Below, piece after piece: positions 7,882 through 17,825 of a stretch of 23,281 nt of DNA; position 1 is the stretch's first letter, and the number at the start of each line of letters is the position of its first letter. A program made the translations under genes and the position numbers. Source of the stretch: Ophiothrix spiculata (Eukaryota > Echinodermata > Ophiuroidea > Amphilepidida > Ophiotrichidae); NCBI GenBank assembly GCA_000969725.1, contig JXSR01S019384.1. One strand, given 5' to 3'. The notes under the pieces are model-generated. The model searched no databases. It had not been told where the DNA came from and saw only the letters and a list, made by a program, of their open reading frames with translations.

Positions 7882-9319
7882 CTATGAATACCTGAACGGC
7901 AAAGTTGTAAAAAAAAATCAGTAACCCGATTATGTCGGTGTCTTTACTCTTAAATCAATCTATTGAACGTTTAAAATGAAAAGAAGTGAAGAAAAAAAAA
8001 GTTTCCCGGAGACTCGATCTCGGCCGCAGAAAATGATATGACGCTGGATATGACATTGGTCTGATACATTATGCATAGTAATTACCTTCCGCGCTATGCA
8101 GTATGTTATACGAAACTGGCGAAAGAAATTATTAATGAGGACTTCATTCTATGTTGCTATTGTTGAACATGCACAATGCAATTCCTAATTTCGTCATTGT
8201 GAAGAATCCAACTCAATTGATTTTGATGTATTTGGTATCAAATTAATCCTTAATAAGTATAATATCTCGGATTGGTCATAAGATTGTACCAATGATTAAG
8301 TAATTCAAAAAATCTTAGCTAGAATGACAATGCAGTTACGATATTCATCTGCAAAAACCTTTTCAGCATTGAAAATGTTAACTTCTTGAATCGATATCGT
8401 GACGTCAAAATGCAAACATTTGTATAGCCGTGGGTGCTTTCAAGAGACTGTCGTCTCACGTGGTGATTCCTTATAGTACAAATGAGTACATTTATCGATG
8501 AGCACCGGAATCTTGTCTCGATTTTCGTTGTTTCTAATGTTTGTGAGTGGATGTCAAATCGAGGGTAGCCGACTGTTTTAAAAATTTAAAAAGATAGCTG
8601 GAGATGATATATTTACAGGGGGTACGTAACATCTAAAAAATAATTCTCACCGCCGGAAATGTCGAAATTCGGTTTCATGGCACCGAACAGGTAAAAATTT
8701 TGTCAAGTAATCTAATGCTCGATTTTTCAAGTTATCGTCCATCAAAAAATGACGTCATCATATAATTAAAGTGACGATCAATACTTTATCTCGCATGATG
8801 ACGTCTTTTCAACAGCCCGTGACATCATCCAGCTGAAACAACTAGCAACAAGGTCATCGATATTATAACCTAGCCGAAGGGTGATGGTATCTCGTGAGTA
8901 TAATTTTCAGGTTGTATAAATTATATTCACAATATTTAGAAACAAATGGTATACAATTGTACTTTAAGCACTATACTTCGTGAAAAGATAAATTGGAAAT
9001 TCTAATCTTATGCCCCGATGAAATGCTAAAATTGGCAAATCAGATTACTTGTACATGTTGTAAAGAATTAATATCATCGACATAAATACGGTATGAATAA
9101 AGATAAGTAGCAAATAAAAAGCAGCTGAGTTCATTTATCACATAGCTTTATTTCGATGATATGCCATGTAAAAACAATGCATAAGTACAGATGATTTATA
9201 GTGCACTACGCCTCCCTGACTTGTAATTCCACGCGGCCTCAGCACACTGTACAGAGGATATACACTTTGTTCTAATCATTGGGTTAAATCACTACCTGGA
9301 CTCCCTTGGGCCAAAGGGC
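7882..9319. other. Unannotated stretch, no gene seen
   Basis: There is no long ORF. Several TGACGTCA or TGACGTC-type sequences, the CRE/AP-1-like core, occur at about 8399, 8749 and 8809; these are common by chance and I do not claim function. A T9 on the minus strand beside a loose B-box-like sequence (about 7988-8090) was considered as a tRNA relic and set aside. No match to the repeat families of this window was noticed. Confidence 0.4.
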
Positions 9320-9505
9320 TTAGGCCCGGTGCAGACTCCTCTATCGTATAGAATATTTTGCTCAGAATATTCTATGCTGACGACAAAATGGCGTAGGTCA
9401 TCAAATAACACTGTGTGTTTTATTCGTTGACCTACGTCATTTTGTCAACACAGAATATTCAGAGCAAAATATTCTATACGATAGAGGAGTTTGCACCGGG
9501 CCTTA
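9320..9505. mobile_element. PIF/Harbinger-like MITE with TTA target duplication
   Basis: The 180-base element 9323-9502 starts GGCCCGGTGCA and ends TGCACCGGGCC, with TTA on each side (9320-9322 and 9503-9505). The arms, about 80 bases each, match at over 85 percent with one three-base indel, including ACTCCTCTATCGTATAGAA and AATATTTTGCTC. A spacer of about 20 bases lies between them. A three-base TTA or TAA duplication with GC-rich termini starting GG is the signature of PIF/Harbinger MITEs. There is no coding capacity, so it would need a transposase from elsewhere. Confidence 0.85.
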
Positions 9506-9619
9506 CTGCGGCATACATTAATTGGCGCAACCATAGCTTGAGCAATTCACACCCTCATACATCGCACACTCAGCTCTAGGTGGACTCGAACGCGAAATGA
9601 TCAATACAGCTCATGTTTA

Positions 9620-9844
9620 AAGGCTCTGCTACACATCACCGTATAGAGCAAATCGTACGCTTAACGTACTTTATCCCATCCCACTATTTTATGCATTGTT
9701 GTTCGCCTTGTGTTTGTCACAAATACGTTCAGTACGTTATCCACGGTCTGTCCGTTTAACACACGCTCAATATGTGAATTTTTTTGTACGTTATCATGGT
9801 TATTCGTACGTTTTGCTCTATACGGTGATGTCTGACAGAGCCTT
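9620..9844. mobile_element. 225-bp TIR element with repeated GTACG motifs
   Basis: The left end AAGGCTCTGCTACACATCACC (from 9620) and the right end (9823-9844) are near-perfect complements. The match continues inward as CGTATAGAGCAAA and CGTACG for about 42 bases. GTACG or CGTAC recurs several times inside, giving further complementary blocks. Flanking bases do not give a clear target duplication, so the superfamily is undecided. A 72-codon frame at 9696-9914 runs out of the element and is probably spurious. Confidence 0.75.
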
Positions 9845-9872
9845 GTCAGTCCAAGAACTAACCAACTGGGTT

Positions 9873-9900
9873 AGCGAGAACTATATAGCGAGAACTATAT
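9873..9900. repeat. Perfect 14-bp tandem duplication
   Basis: AGCGAGAACTATAT occurs twice head to tail (9873-9886, 9887-9900). It is probably a replication-slippage duplication just downstream of the TIR element. Confidence 0.8.
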
Positions 9901-9904
9901 ACCT

Positions 9905-10525
9905 CGTAGCTTGAATAGTTTTGATAGACTTTCTGACATAACCTGAAAATGTATTTTTCGAATCCAAATCTTCTGTCGGGTATTTTGTCATGTTTGTTGT
10001 TTAAGATTCAAAAGGCAGTACAACAAACCGAATTAACTTTGTTTTATAACCTATGACAAATATAATAACTTTGTAACTTTTTTCGAACTTGGCGTTATTT
10101 TTCTTTTTCTTTTAAAATTTGATACCTTCAGCAAACAAAACGTATCCTTTTGACTTATCTGAAATCAAGATGGCAACTTTAAATCTTGTTTTCAAACAAT
10201 CACCGGAATCAATCTCCCATGCTTCGTAAACGTAATTGTACACCTCACCTCGACATATATTTCGGTTTCACCAGTTTCTTACATTGATTTTGTATCACCC
10301 ATAGGTGTCATTATTGATGTAGGTTATTACACAAATTTCATTCCCACTCTCACAATGCTTGTTGTATTCTAAGCATCAAACTACCCTTGGGAAGATTGGG
10401 AATAGAAAAATAAATTGGTTTTGTTGTGTCAGAGGGCTCTATCTAAACCAATTATGGTCTAATTTTGGATCATTTCACCCAATGACACAACCTATTTCTT
10501 TTATGTCTGGCATTGTCTTGAAAGT
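9905..10525 (+). repeat. R3 repeat, copy A
   Basis: This copy aligns with copy B (18465-19172, same strand) and copy C (20838-21510, opposite strand). Landmarks are a TTTTTCGAATCCAAATC block near 9954, TTTATAACC near 10043, AAACGTAATTGTACACCTCACC near 10228, TATTTCGGTTTCACCAGTTTCTT near 10257, and TAGGTGTCATTATTGATGT near 10302. It also shares CTACCCTTGGGAAGATTGGGA near 10381, AATTGGTTTTGTTGTGTCAGAGG near 10413 and GGATCATTTCACCCAATGACACAACC near 10467. Similarity stops near 10525, where B and C continue. The frame at 10359-10661 is shared in part with copy B but breaks in copy C and resembles no family I know. Confidence 0.8.
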
Positions 10526-10738
10526 ATCGCGACTTTTCATTGAATTAAAGACGTTTCATTTCATAGAAAAAGTCTTTCTCAATGCAGCTTGTCTTTATAC
10601 TAATCACATATTTGAGGAATATTTCTTTTTGACACATCTATTTGAATGTTGCTTTTGCTGATCCTTTGGGAAATATTTGCACAATGTCATAAATTGATAC
10701 GCATTTTTGTTTATATCTAGTCATACCTTATCAATAGT

Positions 10739-10860
10739 GTCACTTAACGCATCTACGCATATTTGACCGGCTTCACACATTGAAACAAGGGGCGCTAAAA
10801 TGTCAATGTATGCACCGGATACCGTATCTTCTGATTTGGATCAGGTAACAGGTATCTTTA
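10739..10860 (+). repeat. R7 repeat, copy 2 (partial)
   Basis: It matches 21734-21850 through TCTACGCATATTT near 10752, CACACATTGAAACAAGGGGCG near 10774, and a following AATGTCAA block. It carries only the inner half of R7. R6 in the opposite orientation lies downstream at 12690, with a mariner-like element in between. Confidence 0.7.
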
Positions 10861-10907
10861 CACATAGCTCACCCTTTCTTGGCTTTACTTCTGATGCAAG
10901 CTACAAA

Positions 10908-11879
10908 TACATGGTGTCCCAATAAAAACGCAACAAACTTTGAACTTTTATTTTGAGAGAACAGAGCACAATGATGAGCAAACGTTACAATAATATTATA
11001 GAATAGACCATTTGATTTTACGTGATTTTTGTTTTGTTTAATTTGGATCTCTGAATCAAAAGTTAGTGTAAAGACCCGAAAAATCTTGGGTTAATTCCGA
11101 TTTGTTAATCTGTAAAGATTCACCTCTGGTGAGGTGACGTCATTGTGCACACGTTGAATGGAAATTGCTAAAAACATCACATGATTAGGAGAAGCATATC
11201 TTGGACCCATTTCACAAGCATAAAGGACTCAATTTAATGATGATCTGCTGATATTAAGCAGGTTCTTGCGTCTGGTTTCAGTCAACCTGTTGCGTCTCCT
11301 TGACGGGCCAGATTGATCATTAACTTACTTGAGTTCTTAAACTCCCTTGTCTTCAGTTTTCTTTCGTGGTTTCGGTTAAAGACTTATTATTGGTTGACAT
11401 TAGAATCTCTTTTTTAGACTCTTTTGGTAGAAATTGTATCCTAAGCTACCCGATTATTGCATCAGAAGTAACAGATTCAAGGAATACGAGAGTATCAGGA
11501 AGATCCGTACTTTACTTGAAAATTTTGACCTATTTAAGTTACAAATTAACTTAAAATATCACTTAATGTTAGGTACAGTTCAGGTAAGATTGGTTTGGAT
11601 TGATTGTGCTGTAATTAGATCCAAAATTCTCTTCATTTCAAGTTTGTATTTCTTTAGCTTGAAGTCTAAACTTACAAATCGGACCAAAGTAGATTTAAAG
11701 GGCTTTCTTAAATTCTTCATATCTTTGGACTGGAGTGATAAAATGAAACCGGACAAAAAGCATGTTGTAGAGTAATTACTCCACTTTTGAAAAACATATA
11801 TTAGTGTGATTTAATCTTTTGGCAACCATTTTTTAATATTTTTTATTTGCTCGTTGCATTAATATTGGGACAAGCTGTA
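10908..11879. mobile_element. Decayed mariner-like element, TA duplication
   Basis: The left end CATGGTGTCCCAATAAAAAC (from 10910) and the complement of the right end, CAGCTTGTCCCAATATTAAT (ending 11877), align over about 25 bases through GCAAC. TA stands outside each (10908-10909 and 11878-11879). GTGTCCCAATAAAA-type ends with TA duplications are usual for mariner elements. The 968-base interior contains an unrecognised 113-codon frame (11434-11775), but I see no transposase catalytic signature. It is likely a heavily decayed or deletion-derived copy. Confidence 0.65.
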
Positions 11880-12689
11880 CATTACAAGGAACAAGTCTAG
11901 GAACACGATATAAAAATATACACATCTTACATAATCTGATAATTATTTTAGAGTTAAACTGGTAACTTTTGCCTCAAAATGACGTGAAAAATAAAACTGT
12001 GTACTTTTTGGATGAAGAAATAAAAAGGGTAAATTTCGTTGATACAACTGTTTAGCATTGTGGGTAAAAACGTGAGGGACATCATAAATAGTATTTTTAC
12101 CAACATTCACTTTTAGCTCGTTTCAAATGTTTTTGAATGTGATGAATACTCAAAAATATTAAAATAACCATAAAAGACTGAATTAAACTGCCTAAAAACT
12201 TTCAGCGGTGTTTCTTGCAGAAGATATCACAAAAATCAGAAAAGTCAAAGTCCTTTTGTACAGTGGTCAGTGGAGAAACTGAGTTAGTATTTCCCCTGCC
12301 CAAAACGTAATTTGTACGCACAATGCATTCTGATCTGAATTATCGAAATGGCTTATTGAATGAATATTGGTGAAAGTGGTATGTATGAATTGTGACTCCG
12401 TTGAAGCAACTTAAAAACAACTGGACACCCAGAGTGGGTCCTTACATTGACATTATATACGTATGTACATGCTTTTGGGATGGTTTTTCTTAGATGCGCC
12501 CAATAATCTGGTGTATTTAGCATGTTTAGGGAAACTTGCCCATAAAGCACCCAATTTGAGTGCATTTTTATCAGAATCGGTATACTGATGGGTGAGTCCC
12601 TAGTTTAAAACAGTTATAGAGATGGTCAAAATGTTAAAGTCTGACAGACACATCTTAGATGTATACATTTCATTAACCCCCGTGTTCTC
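11880..12689. other. No gene recognised
   Basis: This AT-rich stretch lies between the mariner-like element and R6. The minus-strand frame at 12353-12565 has no recognisable motif. Confidence 0.4.
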
Positions 12690-12870
12690 TTCAACGCTAA
12701 TATTTGTCAGGTAATCTAATACAAAGTGTTAATTTGATTCACTAACGATGTTATTTTTGACGATGTATCATTAAGTCTATATCATTCTATCGACAGAATG
12801 GCGAAAAAGTCACGTCACAAGTCTTAACTGTCGCTATCTAAAATCTTCGACAGGCTTCATTCTGAAAATA
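12690..12870 (-). repeat. R6 repeat, copy 3 (reverse orientation, partial)
   Basis: The reverse complement matches R6 copies 1 and 2 through ATTTGTCAGGTAATCTAATAC near 12704, TTGATTCACTAA near 12734, TATCATTCTATCGACAGAATG near 12779, AAAGTCACGT near 12807 and CGCTATCTAAAATC near 12832. It ends before the outer part of copy 1. Confidence 0.75.
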
Positions 12871-13467
12871 GAATAATTAACAAATTGAGTTTTATTTCAT
12901 TCTAAGCGTAATGTACGTTTGAAAGTCAAAAAATTACAAAATGATAAATTGTGTTTGAAACATTTAATAAAGGAAGAAAATTGTATCCAAAAAAATCCAT
13001 CACTTTCGAAATAAGCCGATTTTTGTAAAAAAATATTGTGATCTCTGCCGTACGCGATCGTTGTAATGCATAAAAACATCAAAACAGGTCAATACCAGAT
13101 TTTATGGCTAACTTTTATTTGTTACAGTGAGCTTTATCATATTTATAAATGAAATTTGTCAGCATATATGCACATCGATTCAATCCGAACGCAATTGACA
13201 ATTTCATCAAGAATGTTGGTGGTCAATTGAGTCTAGCTGAAGTAGATTTGCTCAGTCATCCAATGAAATAGGCCAATTAAATTACACAAGCACGTTTCGA
13301 GATTTTAGAAAATCTCTGTACAAGAATATATACATGCCATCTGCCATAATTGAGAAGATTTTGAGATTGTCCTGGATTGAAAAATAAACAGCTTTTTGTT
13401 TAAAATCGTGAAATATCAGTACATGTTGTGTATAGATAGTCTATCAGAGACAATCTCTTCATCTTCT
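12871..13467. other. No gene recognised; small hairpin at 13299-13316
   Basis: There is no credible coding frame. GAGATTTT and AAAATCTC (13299-13306, 13309-13316) form an eight-pair stem with two bases between, likely incidental in AT-rich DNA. Confidence 0.4.
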
Positions 13468-13922
13468 CGCATGAATTAAGTGTAACTGGTGTAAATCTGT
13501 ATTGTCTGATGCACTGTGTCAGCATTAACGACTTTGTCTTATCCTAAATTTTGTTCTTATCAAATCATAGTATTTACAAAGTGAAACTCATCCTGTTAAA
13601 GTAACCATTGACACGAGGTGAAATTTCATTATCAGTAAAACCAGATAAAGAATCTTCGATCATCCTTGACATGGTCTATTTAAGATACGATTTAAGACCT
13701 GTTATCTACCATGACTTGAATGCACAAACCAAAATTGGTGATCTTGAGTAAATTCATCCTAGCGATATTTGCGCTGAAAGGTTTATAAATATTTTTTTTT
13801 GCTTTATTACAATGATTGCAGGGAAGTTCATTATTTTTATATTGATGATGAGGATTAAAACGTAACAATCTTTTCAAACTTCACTTATATTTGTACATTT
13901 ATATTCATTAAATTATAAACAT
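13468..13922 (+). repeat. R5 repeat, copy 1, 5' part
   Basis: This copy runs uninterrupted where copy 2 carries two insertions. Shared blocks include AAGTGTAACTGGTGTA near 13478, GTATTGTCTGATGCACTGTG near 13498, CTTATCCTAAATTTTGTT near 13538, and CATCCTGTTAAAGTAACCAT near 13589. Further shared blocks are ACACGAGGTGAAATTTCATT near 13611, TACGATTTAAGACCTGT near 13685, and CACAAACCAAAATTGG near 13722. The TA at 13571-13572 is the empty equivalent of the mariner insertion site in copy 2. No coding capacity was recognised. Confidence 0.8.
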
Positions 13923-14667
13923 TAAGGCTACAGTCCCTAAGTGGGTGCCATTTTTGCCAACGGCATCTTTACTGCAACTTTTTACCTACTTACACATATC
14001 AGAATAATACAATTTTTGGCGTACATATGTAATAGAGTCTCTTGTTTATACATGAGACTTCAGTTGTGATTTCACGTCCATTATCAAGGTCAAAATTACG
14101 TCAATAAACTACTTCGAAAAATTTACACCTTTTTTCGCCAAAACCTTAAAATTTCATGATGTTCGAACGATTCGCCTGTTTTCAAATTTTGACAGATTGT
14201 AGGCTTGATACTTTTTATTGAATTACAAATAATATTTTATAAATGTGTTGTGTTGATTTTGAATGATAATGTAACAAACCCGCGTTGTTTTGCCCGAAAA
14301 ACCGGGCGTGAATTATGACTCTGAGTTCGCCCTGTTTGAGCTGTGAATATCTACATTTTGTCTGATATACGCATTCGCATAATTTACTTACAAATTGAGC
14401 ATTCCAATGAGGCAAAAATTGCAATTTTTATTGCAATTTCACCATCTCAACGCTGCCTTGATAGCTCAGCGGTAGATCTCTCGCTTCGTAATGCATGACT
14501 AACCCCCGCCATAATCCATGGTTCGAGTCCCCGCAAAGGCAGTGGAAACTATTTATCTTTTCATGATTGAAAAATAGTTAGGATTCACATTTTCCTGAGC
14601 ATGTGGATTCATCGAACCCTTAAAATGCCGACGTGTACAATGATGCAATTCCTTCAAGTTTACAAAG
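13923..14667. mobile_element. Extra block in R5 copy 1, possible insertion carrying a tRNA-like sequence
   Basis: Sequence from about 13923 to 14667 has no counterpart in R5 copy 2, where the two flanks are nearly adjacent (around 17340-17390). It is probably an insertion, or a deletion in copy 2. I could not find clear terminal repeats or a target duplication. It contains a hairpin-forming GCCCG...CGGGC near 14292 and the tRNA-Thr-like sequence at 14451-14544. Confidence 0.5.
14451..14544 (+). pseudogene. tRNA-Thr-like sequence (CGT anticodon), probable pseudogene or SINE head
   Basis: The A box TAGCTCAGCGG (14462-14472) and B box GGTTCGAGTCC (14520-14530) both fit the Pol III consensus. 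CTCGCTTCGTAA resembles the anticodon arm of tRNA-Thr(CGU). A nine-pair outer stem (CGCTGCCTT with AAGGCAGTG, one GU) joins 14451-14459 to 14536-14544. But the A-to-B distance is about 47 bases, some 15 longer than usual, the 3' side of the anticodon stem is lost and the T stem has two mismatches. The extra C-rich stretch (14498-14510) could be an intron-like insert. A functional tRNA is unlikely. Confidence 0.6.
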
Positions 14668-14940
14668 AAAAGTTTTACTCACAGTAATGAAAAATAAATA
14701 ATATAATAACTTCACCCGTAGAGTAACGTAACATTACAATATCAGTTGAAATTGTGTGTTTTTTTTTTTTCCAAACACAGATATATAACACCGGGAGACG
14801 AAGACGTAATAATATTGCAATTGCCACTGATCTACTCACACGTTCAAATGTATCCCTATAAATCCCATAGTAAATAACAAGACGCATGACCGACAGCCCA
14901 TAGACCAATCAAGGCCAAGCAGAAACATTACCGCGTGCAT
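14668..14940 (+). repeat. R5 repeat, copy 1, 3' part
   Basis: This part matches R5 copy 2 at 17385-17605. Shared blocks are CTCACAG near 14679, AAAATAAATAATA, a CCGTAGAGTAAC block near 14716, ATATCAGTTGAAAT near 14739, TATCCCTATAAA near 14851 and ATCAAGG near 14908. A minus-strand frame here and its counterpart in copy 2 share the peptide STGEV/CTGEV and neighbours, which repeat descent explains. Confidence 0.6.
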
Positions 14941-15274
14941 CCAACAATCATGTTTTGCATACTTCGTATTTTCCGGTTCATTAAATCTTTCCGGTTGATA
15001 AACCCCGATTGACAAGAATTATCTTATTTATAGATATACAAGACAATCGATTCTGACGCTATATATGATTTGAAATTCCCAATTCAACATGTCGAATTCA
15101 AACCACTCGTATATTCAATGTCTGTCATGCATGAAGCTTGGAAGTCCATTTCAATCGGTTTTGTTCTCTGCTCCCGTTGATTTGATGATCGAAGCTTTAT
15201 CCTGTTTATGAAATGTGTCTGTAAGGGTGAAAACATAGTCGGCTGCCAAACAAAATTTTTACTACCAAACATTT
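14941..15274. other. Spacer between the two R5 copies
   Basis: No gene or repeat was recognised. The minus-strand frame at 15084-15272 ends at the R5 border and has no known motif. Confidence 0.4.
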
Positions 15275-15377
15275 AAGTGTAACTGGTGTATAAGTGTAAA
15301 TGTGTATTGTCTGATGCACTGTGCCATCATTAACGACTTTATCTTATCCTAAATTTTGTTTTTATCAAATCATAGTA
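15275..15377 (+). repeat. R5 repeat, copy 2, segment 1
   Basis: The segment follows copy 1 from AAGTGTAACTGGTGTA to ATCAAATCATAGTA and stops exactly at the left TA of the mariner-like element. A GTGTAA motif is duplicated at its start relative to copy 1. Confidence 0.8.
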
Positions 15378-16457
15378 CCAGGTGTCCCAAAAAGTGGTTC
15401 CATGTAGAAAAATGTCCATGTGCTAAAGCTATAGAAGTTAGAGAAACAAAACTTAGCACAAATTATATTACATCTCTCTTCTAGATTCTCGTACAAAATT
15501 GATATCACCGCTTTATTAATATTTGAGTTACTAACAAAAATAGACACCTATGTCAGAAACGCATTTTCTTAAAATTTAATAAAATAATAAGATACACGTT
15601 GGATGTTATCTTAATGTGCATTCTTTTTAAGTGATCTGTGTAGAATCTGACTATATCATTAAACCAAACTTGGTACAATTTTCAATCAATAATAATTGAA
15701 CTATCTTCCAGTATATCTACACTCTTAAAAAGAAAGGATCAAATTTGATCCCATAAAGTATCAAATATGAGCTTACCCTTTTTGGGATCAATTTTGATCC
15801 AAATTCTCCTCAAATTTGATCCTTTTTGGATCAAAAAGGAGTGTATTTGATCCGAAAAGGATCAACTTTGAGGAGCATTTTGGATCAAATTTGATCCCAA
15901 AAAGGGTAAGCTCATATTTGATACTTTATGGGGTCAATTTGATCCTTTCTTTTTAAGAGTGTAACTTACAGGACATGTCTAAATTACAATTTTCTATTAT
16001 CATTAGCAAAAGTTTGATAAAAATATGCTACTTATTACAAATGGCAAAGTTTAGACTCGGTGTCCATTTTTGACCCAAAATCAGATTTCAACATAATTTT
16101 CGACCTAAGTTATTTATGACGTCATAATTACGCAACAGCTTATAATAAGATTTTTAAAATTATGGTATCAATGGAAAGAAGAGACCCTACCCTATTATGA
16201 TATAAAGCAACATAACTCTGGGCTTGTAAATTTTGAAGTTCACATAGGGTTGGACGAGGGTTAAAATTACATTAAACGAACATGCTTACAATTTTGTTGA
16301 TAACTCAAACAATAACAATGATGTGACATCAAAATTTTACAAGTATCTAGAAGATGGCTGTAATATAATATGTGAAAAGTTTTGTTTCTCACACTTCAAT
16401 AGTTTTTGCCCACGATAATTTTTCTACATGTAACCATATTTTTTGGGACACCTGGTA
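15376..16457. mobile_element. Mariner-like non-autonomous element with long TIRs
   Basis: The element 15378-16455 begins CCAGGTGTCCCAAAAA and ends TTTTTTGGGACACCTGG, with TA on each side. The inverted match continues inward for about 170 bases at roughly 75 percent, through CATGTAGAAAAAT, GAAACAAAACTT, and TTCTAGAT. Comparing R5 copy 1 (13571-13572) shows a single TA, so the duplication is real. GTGTCCCAAAA-type ends plus TA support a mariner origin. The interior, apart from the nested element at 15718-15963, has no transposase frame, so it must have relied on another element. Confidence 0.85.
15718..15963. mobile_element. Nested 242-bp palindromic MITE, TA duplication
   Basis: The element 15720-15961 begins CACTCTTAAAAAGAAAGGATC and ends with its complement; TA stands outside both ends. 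The arms match at over 90 percent for about 105 bases, including AAGTATCAAATATGAGCTTA and CCCTTTTTGGGATCAA. The interior is built from repeated GGATCAAA and TTTGATCC units. It lies inside the mariner-like element and so is the younger insertion. TA duplication suggests Tc1/mariner-type mobilisation. Confidence 0.9.
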
Positions 16458-16521
16458 ATTACACAGTGAAATTCATCCTGTTAAAGTAACCATAGACACG
16501 AGGTGAAATTTCATTGATAGT
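16458..16521 (+). repeat. R5 repeat, copy 2, segment 2
   Basis: This 64-base segment matches copy 1 at about 13573-13636: CATCCTGTTAAAGTAACCAT, then ACACGAGGTGAAATTTCATT. It is sandwiched between two mobile elements. Confidence 0.85.
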
Positions 16522-17055
16522 TTAAAGGGACTAGCCTAGATTCCACTTAGAATTAAAAACTTATGGAAATGCTTTAAATAAAGCTTAAAAGTGTAGTAAA
16601 ATCCAGAAAAGTGCAAAAATATACACAGAAATGGCTCAAATTGACAGCGAATTTATTTGCAATATATCTATATGTGATGGTGGTGTGACTATCCAGGGTT
16701 TCTTAATCCTAAATGTGTACCTCCGTCTGGATTTACCAGATAAAAGATCAAATGAAGCTCTTGAAGATAAGTTAATTCATATCAAAAGAGAAACAATTTT
16801 ATCAAAAATACTTTTGTTTACCCATCACAGGTGTAGAAATAAGATCTTTTTAAGATTTAAAACTTGAAACACTTTTTCAACCATTTTTTGTCCCCGGCGA
16901 CAAAACATACAGCTGGTAAATAGTTTATTTTTTCTCCTCTGTTACACAAATTCAGCGGAAACTACTGGTAGGTTTATGTTAGTATAATCATATACTATCG
17001 ATAAAAAATATATAGTCAGAAAATCAGCGTACAGGATCTAGGCCAGTCCCTTTAA
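16522..17055. mobile_element. 526-bp TIR element with TTAA duplication (piggyBac-like MITE)
   Basis: The left end AGGGACTAGCCTAGATTCC (from 16526) and the complement of the right end AGGGACTGGCCTAGATCC (ending 17051) match in 17 of 18 bases. TTAA lies outside each (16522-16525, 17052-17055). R5 copy 1 has no such insert. A 78-codon frame at 16631-16867 lies inside; it starts with ATG but matches no family I recognise and is probably not expressed. TTAA targets point to piggyBac-type mobilisation, though this is inferred from the target only. Confidence 0.8.
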
Positions 17056-17605
17056 AGGATCTTTGCTCATCCTAGACATGGTATATTTTAAATACGATTT
17101 AAGACTTGTGTTCTACCATGGCTTAGTTTGCACAAACCAAAATTGGGGATTTTGAGTAAATTCAAATCCCGGTGATATTTGCGCTAGAAGGTTTATTAAT
17201 AAATGGCTTATATTGTATATATGATTACAAGAAAGTTAATTGCTTATTTTATGTGCAAGATGAGACGAAAATAAAAACGTAACAAACTTTTTTAAAACTT
17301 CATTAATATTTGTTTGTTCATATTCATGTTATTGTATTCGTTCACAAAAAAATATACATTTTGCTGAATAAACATAACAAAATTCTCACAGCTACGAGAA
17401 ATAAACAATACAAGAACCTCTCCGGTACAGTAACTTATCATATCAGAGGTACAACCAGTTGAAATGTGTTTTTCAACAGCAAATATCTCATCAAATAAGA
17501 AATTTAATATATTATATATAAATATATTATATAGCATCTGACACCTATCTCTATAAAGAAGATGATAAAATTACGGAGAGTAAAGCATTTGACGACAGAT
17601 CAAGG
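17056..17605 (+). repeat. R5 repeat, copy 2, segment 3
   Basis: It resumes copy 1 alignment with CATCCTAGACATGGTATATTT near 17069, ATACGATTTAAGACTTGT near 17093, and CACAAACCAAAATTGGGGAT near 17132. It then matches the 3' part of copy 1 (14668-14940) through CTCACAG near 17386, CAGTAACTTATCATATCAG near 17429, and GACAGATCAAGG near 17594. The 745-base block present in copy 1 between these two parts is absent. Confidence 0.7.
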
Positions 17606-17825
17606 AACTAATATTTGTAAATAAAAATATTTTGCCTACCGCAGGCTATAGCTTCAGGGTTTGATATCCGATATGAGATTCACGTAGGACAGAGATAACA
17701 AAGAATATTTTTCACAAGTAAAAAAGATATGTTTTGATACAATTTCTCTTTATTAAAAAATAGCTAAGAGGTGGTTTATCTAACTCTTGATGTTGGTTTT
17801 TGATTTCTATACATGGTTAGAATAC
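17606..17825. other. No recognisable feature
   Basis: AT-rich spacer with no ORF or repeat match seen. Confidence 0.4.

Noticed and set aside
7988..8090. Minus-strand tRNA-like sequence: a loose B box (GATCGAGTCTCC) next to a long T run
   Set aside because: No acceptor stem pairs and the A box is unconvincing; only the T arm is suggestive.
8399..8815. Several TGACGTC/TGACGTCA CRE-like sequences
   Set aside because: Short palindromes spread over 400 bases without a nearby gene; no basis for a regulatory call.
10359..10661. 100-codon frame partly shared with copy B of R3
   Set aside because: The shared part lies inside the R3 repeat; the frame is not kept in copy C, and the rest has no recognisable family.
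16631..16867. 78-codon ATG frame inside the TTAA element
   Set aside because: Possible remnant, but no recognisable transposase or host motif; length is within chance expectation.
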